In this document: in pieces, positions 7,013 through 12,649 of the stretch
Position numbering within the stretch: the stretch's first letter is position 1
Layout: every line of letters begins with the position of its first letter
Origin: Alphaproteobacteria bacterium
GTDB lineage: Bacteria > Pseudomonadota > Alphaproteobacteria > UBA3830
Assembly (NCBI GenBank): GCA_025998595.1
Contig: BNWE01000018.1
Coordinates: forward strand, 1-18,557
Direction: 5' to 3'
DNA: 18,557 nucleotides
Notes under the pieces: generated by a model
Database searches by the model: none
Told to the model about the DNA's origin: nothing
Seen by the model: the letters and a program-made list of their open reading frames with translations, nothing else
Made by a program: the position numbers and the translations under genes

Positions 7013-7873
7013 TTATCCCCGTGCCGTGGGCGGCACGGGACGCATGGGACGGAAGGTCAGCAGCTCGGCGCCATCCAGCCGCTCGATCCCCAAGACGTAG
7101 CCCGGCAGCGACTGCCGCGCTACCAGCGCGCGCAGGTCGCAGGCAAAGTCGTAGGGCTTGGCCGTGCTGCCCGACTTGCGGTGCAGGTGCCGGAAGTCGA
7201 ACTGCCAGCCGCCAGGCTGGTGGCCGCCGTGCTTGCGCACCAGGCGGTACAGCCAGCGCTCGATCCCGCCCGTGAGGCGGAAGTACGCCGGGTCGATGGT
7301 CAGCACCAGAGCGGCATCGAGCACGCCCGCATAGAACCAGTCCGGCAGGATCAGCTCCAGCCCCAAGGGCGTGCCTTTGGCATCGGCCAGCTCCTTCCAC
7401 TCGTTGATCCACGAGAAGCGGTGCAGGCGCCGCCCAGTCGTCTCGCGGATCGACGTGGCCACCGTGGTGGATTGCAAGCGATCTAGGGCTGCCTTGAGGC
7501 GCTGGTAGTCGCGCAGCGACGTGCCGCGCCCGATGAAGCGCAGGATCTCGTAGGGCGTGGCCTGCATTAGCCGCGACGGGCGCAAGCCCGCGTCGCGCGC
7601 TTCCACGATCTGGCTGGCCGCCCAGATCAGCACGTCGGCATCCCAGATCGTGGCGATGCCGTGCTCCTGCGTGCCCTCTACGCGGATCGTGATGCCGCTG
7701 GCGCGAAAGTCGATCGGCGCGACGCGCCGCGACTTCGTCAGCGAGAAGAACGGAAAGGCCATCAAGTCCTGGCTGTCGCGCGGCGCCATGTCGCCCGGCA
7801 AGGCGCGGAACAGGTCGAGCTGTTCGCGCTCCTGCATCGGTCGCTGCCGCATGGGCAGCGCAGGGCTGGACAT
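7013..7873 (-). CDS. repA: Replication initiator protein RepA (RPA family)
   Basis: A 286-residue initiator of the RPA family found in Tn4371-like elements and IncP-type relatives. It would bind iterons and recruit the host replisome so the excised circle can replicate. Recognisable blocks are 'ERE QLDLFRALPGDMAPRDSQDLMAFPFFSL' near the N-terminus, 'IATIWDADVLIWAASQIVEARDAG', the winged-helix-like 'YQRLKAALDRLQSTTVATSIR' and 'GGIERWLYRLVRKHGG' near the C-terminus. The ATG at 7873 is preferred because the known family N-terminus begins MSSP; a GTG at 7885 would add four residues. It starts 26 bases after the AlpA-like gene, so the two are probably co-transcribed. The iterons lie just downstream of its stop. 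Confidence 0.9.
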   Translation of the reverse strand: MSSPALPMRQRPMQEREQLDLFRALPGDMAPRDSQDLMAFPFFSLTKSRRVAPIDFRASGITIRVEGTQEHGIATIWDADVLIWAASQIVEARDAGLRPSRLMQATPYEILRFIGRGTSLRDYQRLKAALDRLQSTTVATSIRETTGRRLHRFSWINEWKELADAKGTPLGLELILPDWFYAGVLDAALVLTIDPAYFRLTGGIERWLYRLVRKHGGHQPGGWQFDFRHLHRKSGSTAKPYDFACDLRALVARQSLPGYVLGIERLDGAELLTFRPMRPVPPTARG

Positions 7874-7899
7874 GGCGAAGGCCACCCGCGCGCCAGTGA

Positions 7900-8190
7900 T
7901 CAGCGCGCACGGCTGTCCGCCGAGTGCTGCTCGGCGTATTCGGGATCGGACGTGCTCTCGAAGCTGCGCTCGGCGGCCCAGGCATCGAGGTCGGCCACTG
8001 CGTACATGACGCGGCGGCCGAACTTGCGGAACTTGGGGCCGCCACCCAGCACGCGCTGCTTTTCCAGCGTGCGCGGCGACAGCCGCAGGTACTCGGCAGC
8101 CTCGTCGTTGGTGAGATAACGTTGCGGCTGTGCAGCAGTGGCCGGGGTAGCTGCGGGTGCGGCGGTAGGCCGCAAGGGAGCAGGACGCAT
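7900..8190 (-). CDS. AlpA-like helix-turn-helix protein (MerR-type excisionase/activator fold)
   Basis: A 96-residue protein with a Pro/Ala-rich N-terminal tail and an HTH_17 domain at about residues 25-72: 'YLTNDEAAEYLRLSPRTLEKQRVLGGGPKFRKFGRRVMYAVADLDAWA'. Proteins of this type act as excisionases or as activators of integrase and replication genes in ICEs. The ATG at 8190 is fixed by a GGAGG eight bases upstream (complement of 8199-8203). That ribosome site is inside a long inverted repeat (8199-8246), which suggests control at translation. repA follows 26 bases downstream. With no integrase in the window, a role in repA expression is more likely locally. Confidence 0.85.
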   Translation of the reverse strand: MRPAPLRPTAAPAATPATAAQPQRYLTNDEAAEYLRLSPRTLEKQRVLGGGPKFRKFGRRVMYAVADLDAWAAERSFESTSDPEYAEQHSADSRAR

Positions 8191-8198
8191 GGTGAGAA

Positions 8199-8246
8199 CC
8201 TCCATCGGTTGCAGGGCTCCGGCCACACAGCGCAACCGGATGGAGG
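8199..8246 (-). promoter_or_regulatory. Inverted repeat sequestering the ribosome binding site of the AlpA-like gene
   Basis: The + strand arms are CCTCCATCGGTTGC (8199-8212) and GCAACCGGATGGAGG (8232-8246). They pair over 14 bp with a single bulged G (8238) and enclose 19 bases. In the - strand mRNA the 3' arm ends in the GGAGG ribosome site, and the 5' arm ends up as its exact anti-sequence CCTCC. When folded, the site would be closed and the AlpA-like protein not made. The pairing is seen directly; the regulatory effect is inferred. Confidence 0.6.
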
Positions 8247-8273
8247 CAGTCTCAGAAAACGAAGCGATCCTGC

Positions 8274-9023
8274 TCAGGGTCGTTTTGCGTCCTCTTCAAA
8301 ACGACCCTTCTCAAGCGGCGGGAGCTGTGCTAGGCGGCGATAGCCGCCGCGCATCAGCGCATCGCCGCGCCGCACCAGGCGGCGCACCTTGGAGCGCAGG
8401 CCGCCGTCGCTGTACCAGCCGGCCGCGGCGTCCGCACCGAACAAGCCCTCGGCCACGTCGCGCAAGGACGCGCCCGCCAGGGTGGCGTCGAGCGCCTGCA
8501 GGGTGTGCAGCTCCAGCAGCGCCGCAGGCGGTGGCCGGGGCCGCGCCATGGGCGTAGGTGTGTCGGGTGCGTGCGTGGTGCTGCGATCGCGGTGGGCGTA
8601 AGCCACCGCCATGCCGTCCTCGAGGCCAGGCGCCAGCGCATAGCGCTGGCAAAGGCCGGGGCTGCGCGCGATCAGCGCCAGACCCTTGCCGTCGTGCAGC
8701 AGCTGCTTGTGGCCGGGGATGCGCCAGAACGCGAAGGCGGTGGCCTCCGGAGGCGGGTCGGCATCCGGGTGAAGCTGCACCACGGCCTCATGGCCGGGGA
8801 GCCAGGCAGGATGCGCGTCACGCGCATCCAGGGTCGGGTCTTCCAACAAACGCAAGCCCCAATGATGCGCAGCGTCGGGGCGGCGCGCACGGCGCAGCCA
8901 GTCGATCCGGTAGTCGGGATGGCGGCGCAGGTACTCCCAGGCCAGTGCGAGCGTGTCCAGGCACAGGACGTAGAGGTAGGCGGCAGTCGGATACCAGGGC
9001 GCGAAGTGGCGCAGCTCGGCCAT
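8274..9023 (-). CDS. DUF2285 domain protein with N-terminal regulator-like domain (DUF6499-like)
   Basis: A 249-residue protein common in Tn4371-like elements next to the AlpA-like and repA genes. The N-terminal block 'LRHFAPWYPTAAYLYVLCLDTLALAWEYLRRHPDYRIDWL' is the 'transcriptional regulator-like' domain. The C-terminal part, about residues 160-240 ('LLELHTLQALDATLAGASLRDVAEGLFGADAAAGWYSDGGLRSKVRRLVRRGDALMRGGYR'), is DUF2285, which resembles an HTH-like DNA-binding region. The ATG at 9023 has GGGAG upstream. The role is not established; a regulator of element genes is plausible. The last codons lie in an 11-bp perfect palindrome, and the tail after 'GGYRRLAQLPP' looks like an extension made by that palindrome. 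Confidence 0.85.
   Translation of the reverse strand: MAELRHFAPWYPTAAYLYVLCLDTLALAWEYLRRHPDYRIDWLRRARRPDAAHHWGLRLLEDPTLDARDAHPAWLPGHEAVVQLHPDADPPPEATAFAFWRIPGHKQLLHDGKGLALIARSPGLCQRYALAPGLEDGMAVAYAHRDRSTTHAPDTPTPMARPRPPPAALLELHTLQALDATLAGASLRDVAEGLFGADAAAGWYSDGGLRSKVRRLVRRGDALMRGGYRRLAQLPPLEKGRFEEDAKRP
8277..8307. repeat. 11-bp perfect palindrome at the end of the DUF2285 gene
   Basis: Arms GGGTCGTTTTG (8277-8287) and CAAAACGACCC (8297-8307) are perfectly complementary around a 9-base loop. The palindrome covers the last ten codons of the DUF2285 gene, directly before its stop. There is no T-run on either side, so it is not a standard intrinsic terminator. It may be a 3'-end stabiliser, an attenuator or a dispersed extragenic palindrome that invaded the gene end. 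Confidence 0.55.
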
Positions 9024-9368
9024 GACGCAAGCTCCCATATAACCGCAGGACTGCCGTCACAGATTTCACATGCAAACTTCACCGCGTCGAACCAGCATCC
9101 AATCGTGAATAAGCTGGTAGATTAGTAACTTGCGTGTCAAGACGAAATGCATCGGATGGGTTGCATGGATCGTCTGAATGCGACGGTGGCACGCGAGGAC
9201 ATACGCGCCTCCTGCGATATCCACCGTGCCCGATGCCACGGCCGGCATCATGACCGTTTGCGTCACGATGGCACCGATTTGTTGCAATAGTGCGGACTAA
9301 GGCCGGACGGGTCCGGGGCAAGACCGAAAGAGTCTCAATGCGCCCGGCTTGGCCTGGGCGCGAACGGC
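9024..9368. other. Gap between DUF2285 and DUF2958 genes
   Basis: A 345-bp stretch that is less GC-rich than its surroundings at 9060-9180. A 73-codon frame on the - strand (9066-9287) is open, but it has no recognisable family and no good ribosome site, so it is not called. A hairpin at 9340-9361 lies just after the DUF2958 stop. Otherwise nothing is recognised. The base composition suggests foreign or decayed DNA or a promoter region for the DUF2285 gene. Confidence 0.4.
9340..9361 (-). terminator. Possible terminator hairpin after the DUF2958 gene
   Basis: On the + strand the arms GCGCCC (9340-9345) plus GGC, and GCC plus GGGCGC (9356-9361), pair as 6+3 bp with one bulged T and loop TTG. 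Read on the - strand it lies eight bases after the DUF2958 stop. It is followed by a moderately T-rich stretch (ATTGAGACTCTTTC) rather than a clean T-run, so termination efficiency is uncertain. Confidence 0.35.
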
Positions 9369-9716
9369 TCAATCGAGGATGGAGCCGTTCTCCTGGGCCA
9401 GCCGTAGGTACTCCGACAACGGGCGCACCGCCCGGAAATACCGGTCCCGCATCACGGGCTGTTTGCTCGGCCCGACGATGGATGCGAGATCGGACAGCTT
9501 GATTTTGCCCAGCTCGGGCATGCCGATCCCCAAGTCGATCAGGCCATGGGCCGTATCGCCGTCGGCGGGGTCGAGCGACACCAGCAGCCAGGTGGCGTGT
9601 GCATCCGGCGTGAACAGCCGCACCACGGGCAGCGGGTCGATGACCCGGCCAGCGGCGCGGGCCTGGCCGTGTTCCAGCAACAGCCTGCGCTCGTCCTCGG
9701 TGATGAGCTGGTTCAT
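9369..9716 (-). CDS. DUF2958 domain protein
   Basis: A 115-residue acidic protein of the DUF2958 family, frequent in ICEs and plasmids and of unknown function. Recognisable are 'MNQLITEDERRLLLEHGQARAAG' at the start, 'PVVRLFTPDAHATWLLVSLDPADGDTAHGLIDLGIGMPELGKIKLSDL' in the middle and 'VMRDRYFRAVRPLSEYLRLAQENGSI' at the end. The ATG at 9716 with upstream AGGGGA is chosen over a longer upstream frame, which runs through repeated promoter DNA. It is transcribed divergently from the XRE gene across a 223-bp region containing a four-site repeat array, so it is probably under control of an element regulator. Confidence 0.88.
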   Translation of the reverse strand: MNQLITEDERRLLLEHGQARAAGRVIDPLPVVRLFTPDAHATWLLVSLDPADGDTAHGLIDLGIGMPELGKIKLSDLASIVGPSKQPVMRDRYFRAVRPLSEYLRLAQENGSILD

Positions 9717-9732
9717 GAGCGTCCCCTCATTC

Positions 9733-9808
9733 GCACAAAACCGCCGAAGCGTGAAAGCGCAAAACCGCATTGGCGGGTTTGTGGAAAGGCACGGACGCGG
9801 CTTTGCGC
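9733..9808. promoter_or_regulatory. Four-site dyad operator-like array in the DUF2958/XRE divergent region
   Basis: The motif GCGGTTTTGYGC occurs at 9733-9744 and 9757-9768 on the - strand and, with one or two mismatches, at 9773-9784 and 9797-9808 on the + strand. Both pairs are spaced exactly 24 bp, so the array is symmetric around about 9770. The two - strand copies are exact matches to the Y-containing consensus. This regular, dyad-symmetric layout just upstream of the DUF2958 start is that of a cooperative repressor or activator site. The protein that binds is not known; the XRE, DUF2285 and AlpA-like products are candidates. Confidence 0.5.
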
Positions 9809-9869
9809 TTCTGTGAGAAGCCGCAGATACGGATTTCCGTAAAAGCACGAAAGCGGCAGGCGGGCATGG

Positions 9870-9898
9870 TTGAACACTATAGATTGTAGTCCTATAGG
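9870..9898 (+). promoter_or_regulatory. Promoter of the XRE regulator gene with possible self-operator
   Basis: A -35 box TTGAAC (9870-9875) and a -10 box TATAGG (9893-9898) are 17 bases apart, the ideal spacing; each matches the sigma-70 consensus at four of six bases. Two copies of the self-complementary CTATAG (9877-9882 and 9892-9897) lie 15 bp apart, one of them overlapping the -10 box. Small XRE controllers often bind ACTATAGT-like sites over their own promoter, so autoregulation is likely. The start codon of the gene follows at 9940. Confidence 0.5.
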
Positions 9899-9939
9899 GC
9901 GCAATCGGCTGTCATCTTGGATTTTGGGGAGATCCAGGG

Positions 9940-10233
9940 TTGGCAGCGAAACATACATTGTCGGAGGCACTAAAGACCATCAGGAAAGCGCGTGGATTGA
10001 GCCAGGAGGCGTTCTCCGACGTGTCCAGCCGCACCTACATGAGCACGCTGGAGCGCGACCTCAAAAGCCCCACCTTGAACAAGCTGGCCGAGCTGTGCGA
10101 GGTCATGGAGGTGCACCCGCTCACGCTGCTGACGCTGGCCTATGCCGGCGACGATCTGCAGCAGGTCGATCAGCTTCTGGTGCAGGTGCGCCAGGAGTTG
10201 GAGACTGTGGCGAAGAAGAGTGACACGCCATAG
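9940..10233 (+). CDS. XRE-family helix-turn-helix transcriptional regulator
   Basis: A 97-residue regulator with one HTH_3 domain at about residues 8-62 ('LSEALKTIRKARGLSQEAFSDVSSRTYMSTLERDLKSPTLNKLAELCEVMEVHPLTLL'), similar in size to controller proteins. A short C-terminal helix ('QQVDQLLVQVRQELETVAKK') may help dimerisation. The start is TTG at 9940 with GGGGAG seven bases upstream; a TTG at 9958 is less likely because it would cut into the first helix. It is one of only two + strand genes in the element. A sigma-70-like promoter with paired CTATAG palindromes lies upstream. The first copy of the three-copy repeat begins 19 bases after its stop, so its mRNA 3' end probably includes that structure. 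Confidence 0.9.
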   Translation: MAAKHTLSEALKTIRKARGLSQEAFSDVSSRTYMSTLERDLKSPTLNKLAELCEVMEVHPLTLLTLAYAGDDLQQVDQLLVQVRQELETVAKKSDTP

Positions 10234-10252
10234 CGTGCGACGTCGCTGGCGT

Positions 10253-10471
10253 GGCCGATCCGGCGCTGCCGGTTCGGGGGATTGCAGGGGCGCCAAGCAT
10301 CGCGCGGCGGGGATAGGCCGCAGGGCTTTCCCCCGGAGGCAAGCGCAGCGCGCAGCGCCGCAGGCGCGAAGGCGTGAGGGATTGGAGCCGGATGGCCGTG
10401 ACGGCGAAGTCGGCACGGGGCGCAGCCCGTAAAGCCCGGCGGTGCACGGCACCGACACGCCCGGCCGTTCT
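10253..10471 (+). repeat. Dispersed hairpin repeat, copy A (full length)
   Basis: A 219-bp non-coding module, nearly identical in sequence to copy B (11484-11701) and, in its first 120 bp, to copy C (16200-16321). Hairpin 1 has arms 10254-10264 and 10268-10278 with loop GCT. Hairpin 2 has arms 10309-10319 and 10323-10333 with loop GCA. Both have 11-nt arms with a T-T mismatch after five pairs; this copy has one extra mismatch in each. A further hairpin at 10440-10454 has stem CGGTGC/GCACCG. It lies just after the XRE gene in the same orientation. Confidence 0.85.
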
Positions 10472-10563
10472 TGCAAACCGAAGGCTGCAACGTTCAGGAA
10501 GCAACTCGACACGGCGCAGCCCAGGCGGTGGTGTCGCCTCCTTGAAGTGCCGCGAAAGCAGCA

Positions 10564-10593
10564 CAGCGCCCCGCCGCAATGGGCGGGGCGCTG
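10564..10593 (-). terminator. 12-bp perfect hairpin after the DUF736 gene
   Basis: Arms CAGCGCCCCGCC (10564-10575) and GGCGGGGCGCTG (10582-10593) pair perfectly around a 6-base loop, seven bases after the DUF736 stop. There is no clean T-run on the - strand, so it is either a weak or U-tract-independent terminator or an mRNA 3'-end stabiliser. Confidence 0.5.
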
Positions 10594-10600
10594 GCAGCCG

Positions 10601-10921
10601 TCACGCCGCTTGGGGCTTGCTGCGCGACCAGATCAGGTCGTGTGTCCCGTCCTCGCCTTCGCCTTCGATCAGGCGGGCATAGACCGTGGCCGGGAATGAA
10701 GGATCGTCGAGGGTCACGGAGATGTATTCCCGCCCGGCCTCGCTGGTCTTCTTCCATGCCGCGCCGATGTCGTGGCTGGCGGCCTGCAGGCGAAAGTCCG
10801 GGGCCTTCTCGTTGTCGCCCTTGTCGTTGGGCACCAGCTTGACCTTGACGTTGAGCGTCAGGGTGCGAAGCGTGCCGGTGTAGCCGTCTTTGTCTGCGGT
10901 GAAGCTGCCGATGTTGGCCAT
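10601..10921 (-). CDS. DUF736 family protein
   Basis: A 106-residue protein of the DUF736 family, small and common on ICEs and plasmids of alpha- and beta-proteobacteria. Typical sequence is '[32 protein letters not shown]' at the start, then '[43 protein letters not shown]' and 'HDLIWSRSK'. The predicted structure is mostly beta. The function is unknown; it is expressed from its own leader. The ATG at 10921 has a strong AAGGAG ribosome site. A 12-bp hairpin follows the stop. Upstream lies a long non-coding region (10922-11483). Confidence 0.9.
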   Translation of the reverse strand: MANIGSFTADKDGYTGTLRTLTLNVKVKLVPNDKGDNEKAPDFRLQAASHDIGAAWKKTSEAGREYISVTLDDPSFPATVYARLIEGEGEDGTHDLIWSRSKPQAA

Positions 10922-11483
10922 GATGGATCTCCTTTTGGTGGAACAAGGTTCGCGCCCATCGCGTCCTTGTTGTGATCCGGCCGGCGGGGGACGGGCGGGC
11001 TGCACCGCTTGCGGTCGCAACGCAGTGGAGAGCCGGGAGGCGAAAAGAATTTGGCCCGCGAGGAATCTGCGCAGCAGAGGGGAAATTGTTTTCGCCGGAC
11101 GGTTGCAGCCATGAAGCCCGAGGCGCAGCCGCGCCACCGCCAGGATTCACAACAACACAAGGACGCCTTGGGCCGAACCGCATCGAAAGGAGACAGGCCG
11201 GCTCGGCATCCCCGAACGAAGGCTGCACCGGCTCGCCCACTGACGTAGGCCAGGTCAACCACCCGACGACAAGCGAGAACGCCCCTGCCGCACCTTGCGG
11301 CGCCGGTCTTCGGGCGTGGCGCAGAAGCTCCATAGCGATGCCGGGCGGGATGTCCGTGAACCGTCCTTCGTGACGTGATGGGCGAGAACCGCCAGCGTTG
11401 AGGACGGCACGTATTCGCACAACTTGCCGCAGCAAGCCACGGCGCACCCACCGAGCACTGCACATGCGGCGGGACGCTGGCCG
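10922..11483. other. Long non-coding leader upstream of DUF736
   Basis: No convincing gene lies in this 562-bp region. The overlapping open frames on both strands are Arg/Ala/Pro-rich and overlap each other, as expected from GC-rich non-coding DNA. Small hairpins include TCTGC/GCAGA with loop GCA near 11065, GCCGCA/TGCGGC near 11292 and CTTGC/GCAAG near 11425. The length and structure suggest a leader or origin-related region. It runs directly into repeat copy B. Confidence 0.5.
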
Positions 11484-11701
11484 GGCCGATCCGGCGCAGC
11501 CGGTTCGACGGTATCGAGGGGCGCCAAGCCCGCGCGGCGGGGATAGCCCGTAGGGCTTTCCCCTGGAGGCAAGCACAGCGCGCAGCGCCGCAGGCGCGAA
11601 GGCGTGAGGGATCAAAGCCGAATGGCCGTGACAGCGAAGTCGGCACGGGGCGCAGCCCGAGAGCCCGGCGGCGCTATGCGCCGACACGCCCAGGCCGTTC
11701 T
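11484..11701 (+). repeat. Dispersed hairpin repeat, copy B (full length), leader of the GNAT gene
   Basis: The second full-length copy of the repeat also seen at 10253 and 16200. Hairpin 1 has arms 11485-11495 and 11499-11509 with loop GCA. Hairpin 2 has arms 11539-11549 and 11553-11563 with loop GTA, and all pairs are intact apart from the shared T-T mismatch. The downstream hairpin at 11669-11683 has stem CGGCGC/GCGCCG, where copy A has CGGTGC/GCACCG: one pair changed from T-A to C-G with both sides altered. It ends 28 bases before the GNAT start codon. Confidence 0.85.
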
Positions 11702-11729
11702 ATATTCTGAGAAGGGAACGCAGAACACC

Positions 11730-12248
11730 ATGACCATCCAGCTCCGACACGAAACCCCGGACGACATCGCGGCCATCGAGGCCGTGACCATTGCCGCCTT
11801 CGCCAATGCACCACACACCAGCCACACGGAGCAATTCATCGTGCGTGCATTGCGCGACGCTAACGAATTGGCGCTTTCCATCGTGGCCGAAGAACATGGC
11901 CAGGTCATCGGCCACGTCGCACTGTCGCCCGTGGCCATCACCGACGGCCACCGCCACAAGGCCAAAGGCTGGTACGGCCTGGGGCCGATCTCCGTGCTAC
12001 CGCAAAAGCAAGGACAAGGCATCGGCGCGGGCCTGATGGAACAGGCGCTGGCCGAACTGCGGGACATGCAGGCCGCAGGCTGCGTGCTCTTGGGAGAACC
12101 CACGTACTACGCGCGCTTTGGCTTTCAGGCCCATGCGGGCCTGCAACTGCCGGGCGTGCCGCCCGGTTATTTCATGGCACTGGCCTTCCACGGGCCAATG
12201 CCCGAAGGCATCGCGCAGTACAGCGATGCCTTCAACGCCGCCGCCTGA
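11730..12248 (+). CDS. GNAT family N-acetyltransferase (YhbS-like)
   Basis: A 172-residue single-domain GNAT enzyme that transfers an acetyl group from acetyl-CoA to an unknown amine substrate. The domain spans about residues 3-150. The acetyl-CoA pyrophosphate-binding motif is 'GPISVLPQKQGQGIGAGLMEQAL' (Q-x-x-G-x-G/A). 'EPTYYARFGFQAHAG' is the typical YhbS-type late motif. The ATG at 11730 has a GAAGGGA ribosome site at slightly long spacing. It is oriented against the neighbouring element genes and preceded by repeat copy B. An intrinsic terminator at 12302-12333 follows, so it looks like a self-contained cargo cassette placed between DUF736 and the ParB block. Confidence 0.9.
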   Translation: MTIQLRHETPDDIAAIEAVTIAAFANAPHTSHTEQFIVRALRDANELALSIVAEEHGQVIGHVALSPVAITDGHRHKAKGWYGLGPISVLPQKQGQGIGAGLMEQALAELRDMQAAGCVLLGEPTYYARFGFQAHAGLQLPGVPPGYFMALAFHGPMPEGIAQYSDAFNAAA

Positions 12249-12301
12249 GTGCCAACGAAGGCGGCGGCGTGGTGTTCTTGATGGGCTGTTCGGATTCAAC
12301 A

Positions 12302-12333
12302 CCGGGCGCGGCCACTGCCGTGCCCGGATTTTT
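12302..12333 (+). terminator. Intrinsic terminator of the GNAT gene
   Basis: Arms CCGGGCGCGGC (12302-12312) and GCCGTGCCCGG (12317-12327) pair over 11 bp with one G-T wobble and a CACT loop. ATTTTTG follows (12328-12334). This is a classical Rho-independent terminator on the + strand, 53 bases after the GNAT stop. Confidence 0.8.
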
Positions 12334-12338
12334 GAATC

Positions 12339-12371
12339 CACCGGCCCCAGCGCGAAACGCTGGGGCCGGTG
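12339..12371. terminator. 14-bp perfect stem-loop between convergent genes
   Basis: Arms CACCGGCCCCAGCG (12339-12352) and CGCTGGGGCCGGTG (12358-12371) pair perfectly around loop CGAAA. It sits six bases after the stop of the 69-aa - strand gene and next to the + strand GNAT terminator. There is no U-run on either strand, so it may block readthrough by structure alone or protect mRNA 3' ends. Confidence 0.55.
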
Positions 12372-12377
12372 CTGGCG

Positions 12378-12587
12378 TCATTCCTTGGTTTCGATGATCC
12401 ACCACACGGCGCGCTGCAAGGCGCGGCCCGTGATGGGGTGAATGTCGGTGAGGTCGGCATGGGCCGTCCAACCCGAGGGCGGGCGGTAGCCGCGCACGTC
12501 GCCATCGCCGTGCCAGCGGCGGGCGCGCACCGTGCCGGGAGCGTAGATCGCCGCCATGCGCGGGTGGCTGGTGGTGGTGCGGGTCAT
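12378..12587 (-). CDS. Small conserved-looking hypothetical protein (69 aa)
   Basis: A 69-residue basic protein with the N-terminus MTRTTTSHPRMAAIYAPGTV, then a Trp/Arg/Gly-rich middle ('RRWHGDGDVRGYRPPSGWTAHADL') and the end 'GRALQRAVWWIIETKE'. No known family is recognised. The ATG at 12587 has an excellent AAGGAG ribosome site. The gene lies 62 bases after the ParB-like gene, separated by an 11-bp perfect hairpin, and is followed by a 14-bp perfect hairpin, so it is clearly treated as a transcription unit. There is no signal peptide or membrane segment. The aromatic, basic content would fit a nucleic-acid-binding role, but that is a guess. Confidence 0.7.
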   Translation of the reverse strand: MTRTTTSHPRMAAIYAPGTVRARRWHGDGDVRGYRPPSGWTAHADLTDIHPITGRALQRAVWWIIETKE

Positions 12588-12607
12588 GGGAATTTCTCCT
12601 TGCAGCG

Positions 12608-12635
12608 AAGCGCCCCGGTTTAGGCCGGGGCGCTT
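12608..12635 (-). promoter_or_regulatory. 11-bp perfect intercistronic hairpin between parB-like and 69-aa genes
   Basis: Arms AAGCGCCCCGG (12608-12618) and CCGGGGCGCTT (12625-12635) pair perfectly around TTTAGG. On the - strand it follows the ParB-like stop by 14 bases and precedes the ribosome site of the 69-aa gene by a few bases. It may act as an attenuator or set relative expression of the two genes. Confidence 0.5.
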
Positions 12636-12649
12636 GCCTTCGGCACGGG

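Noticed and set aside
8267..8273. ATCCTGC, the exact IncP-type nic core, near the DUF2285 palindrome
   Set aside because: The core is short and ATCCTG occurs several times in the window on both strands; this one is far from the relaxase and in an operon gap, so it was not called as oriT.
9066..9287. A 73-codon - strand frame between DUF2285 and DUF2958
   Set aside because: No recognised motif, no good ribosome site, and it lies in a stretch of atypical composition; could be a decayed fragment but not supported as a gene.
10494..11687. Very long - strand frames through the DUF736 leader and repeat copies
   Set aside because: They overlap DUF736 in another frame, pass through the repeat modules and have no domain; the openness comes from GC bias and the repeats.
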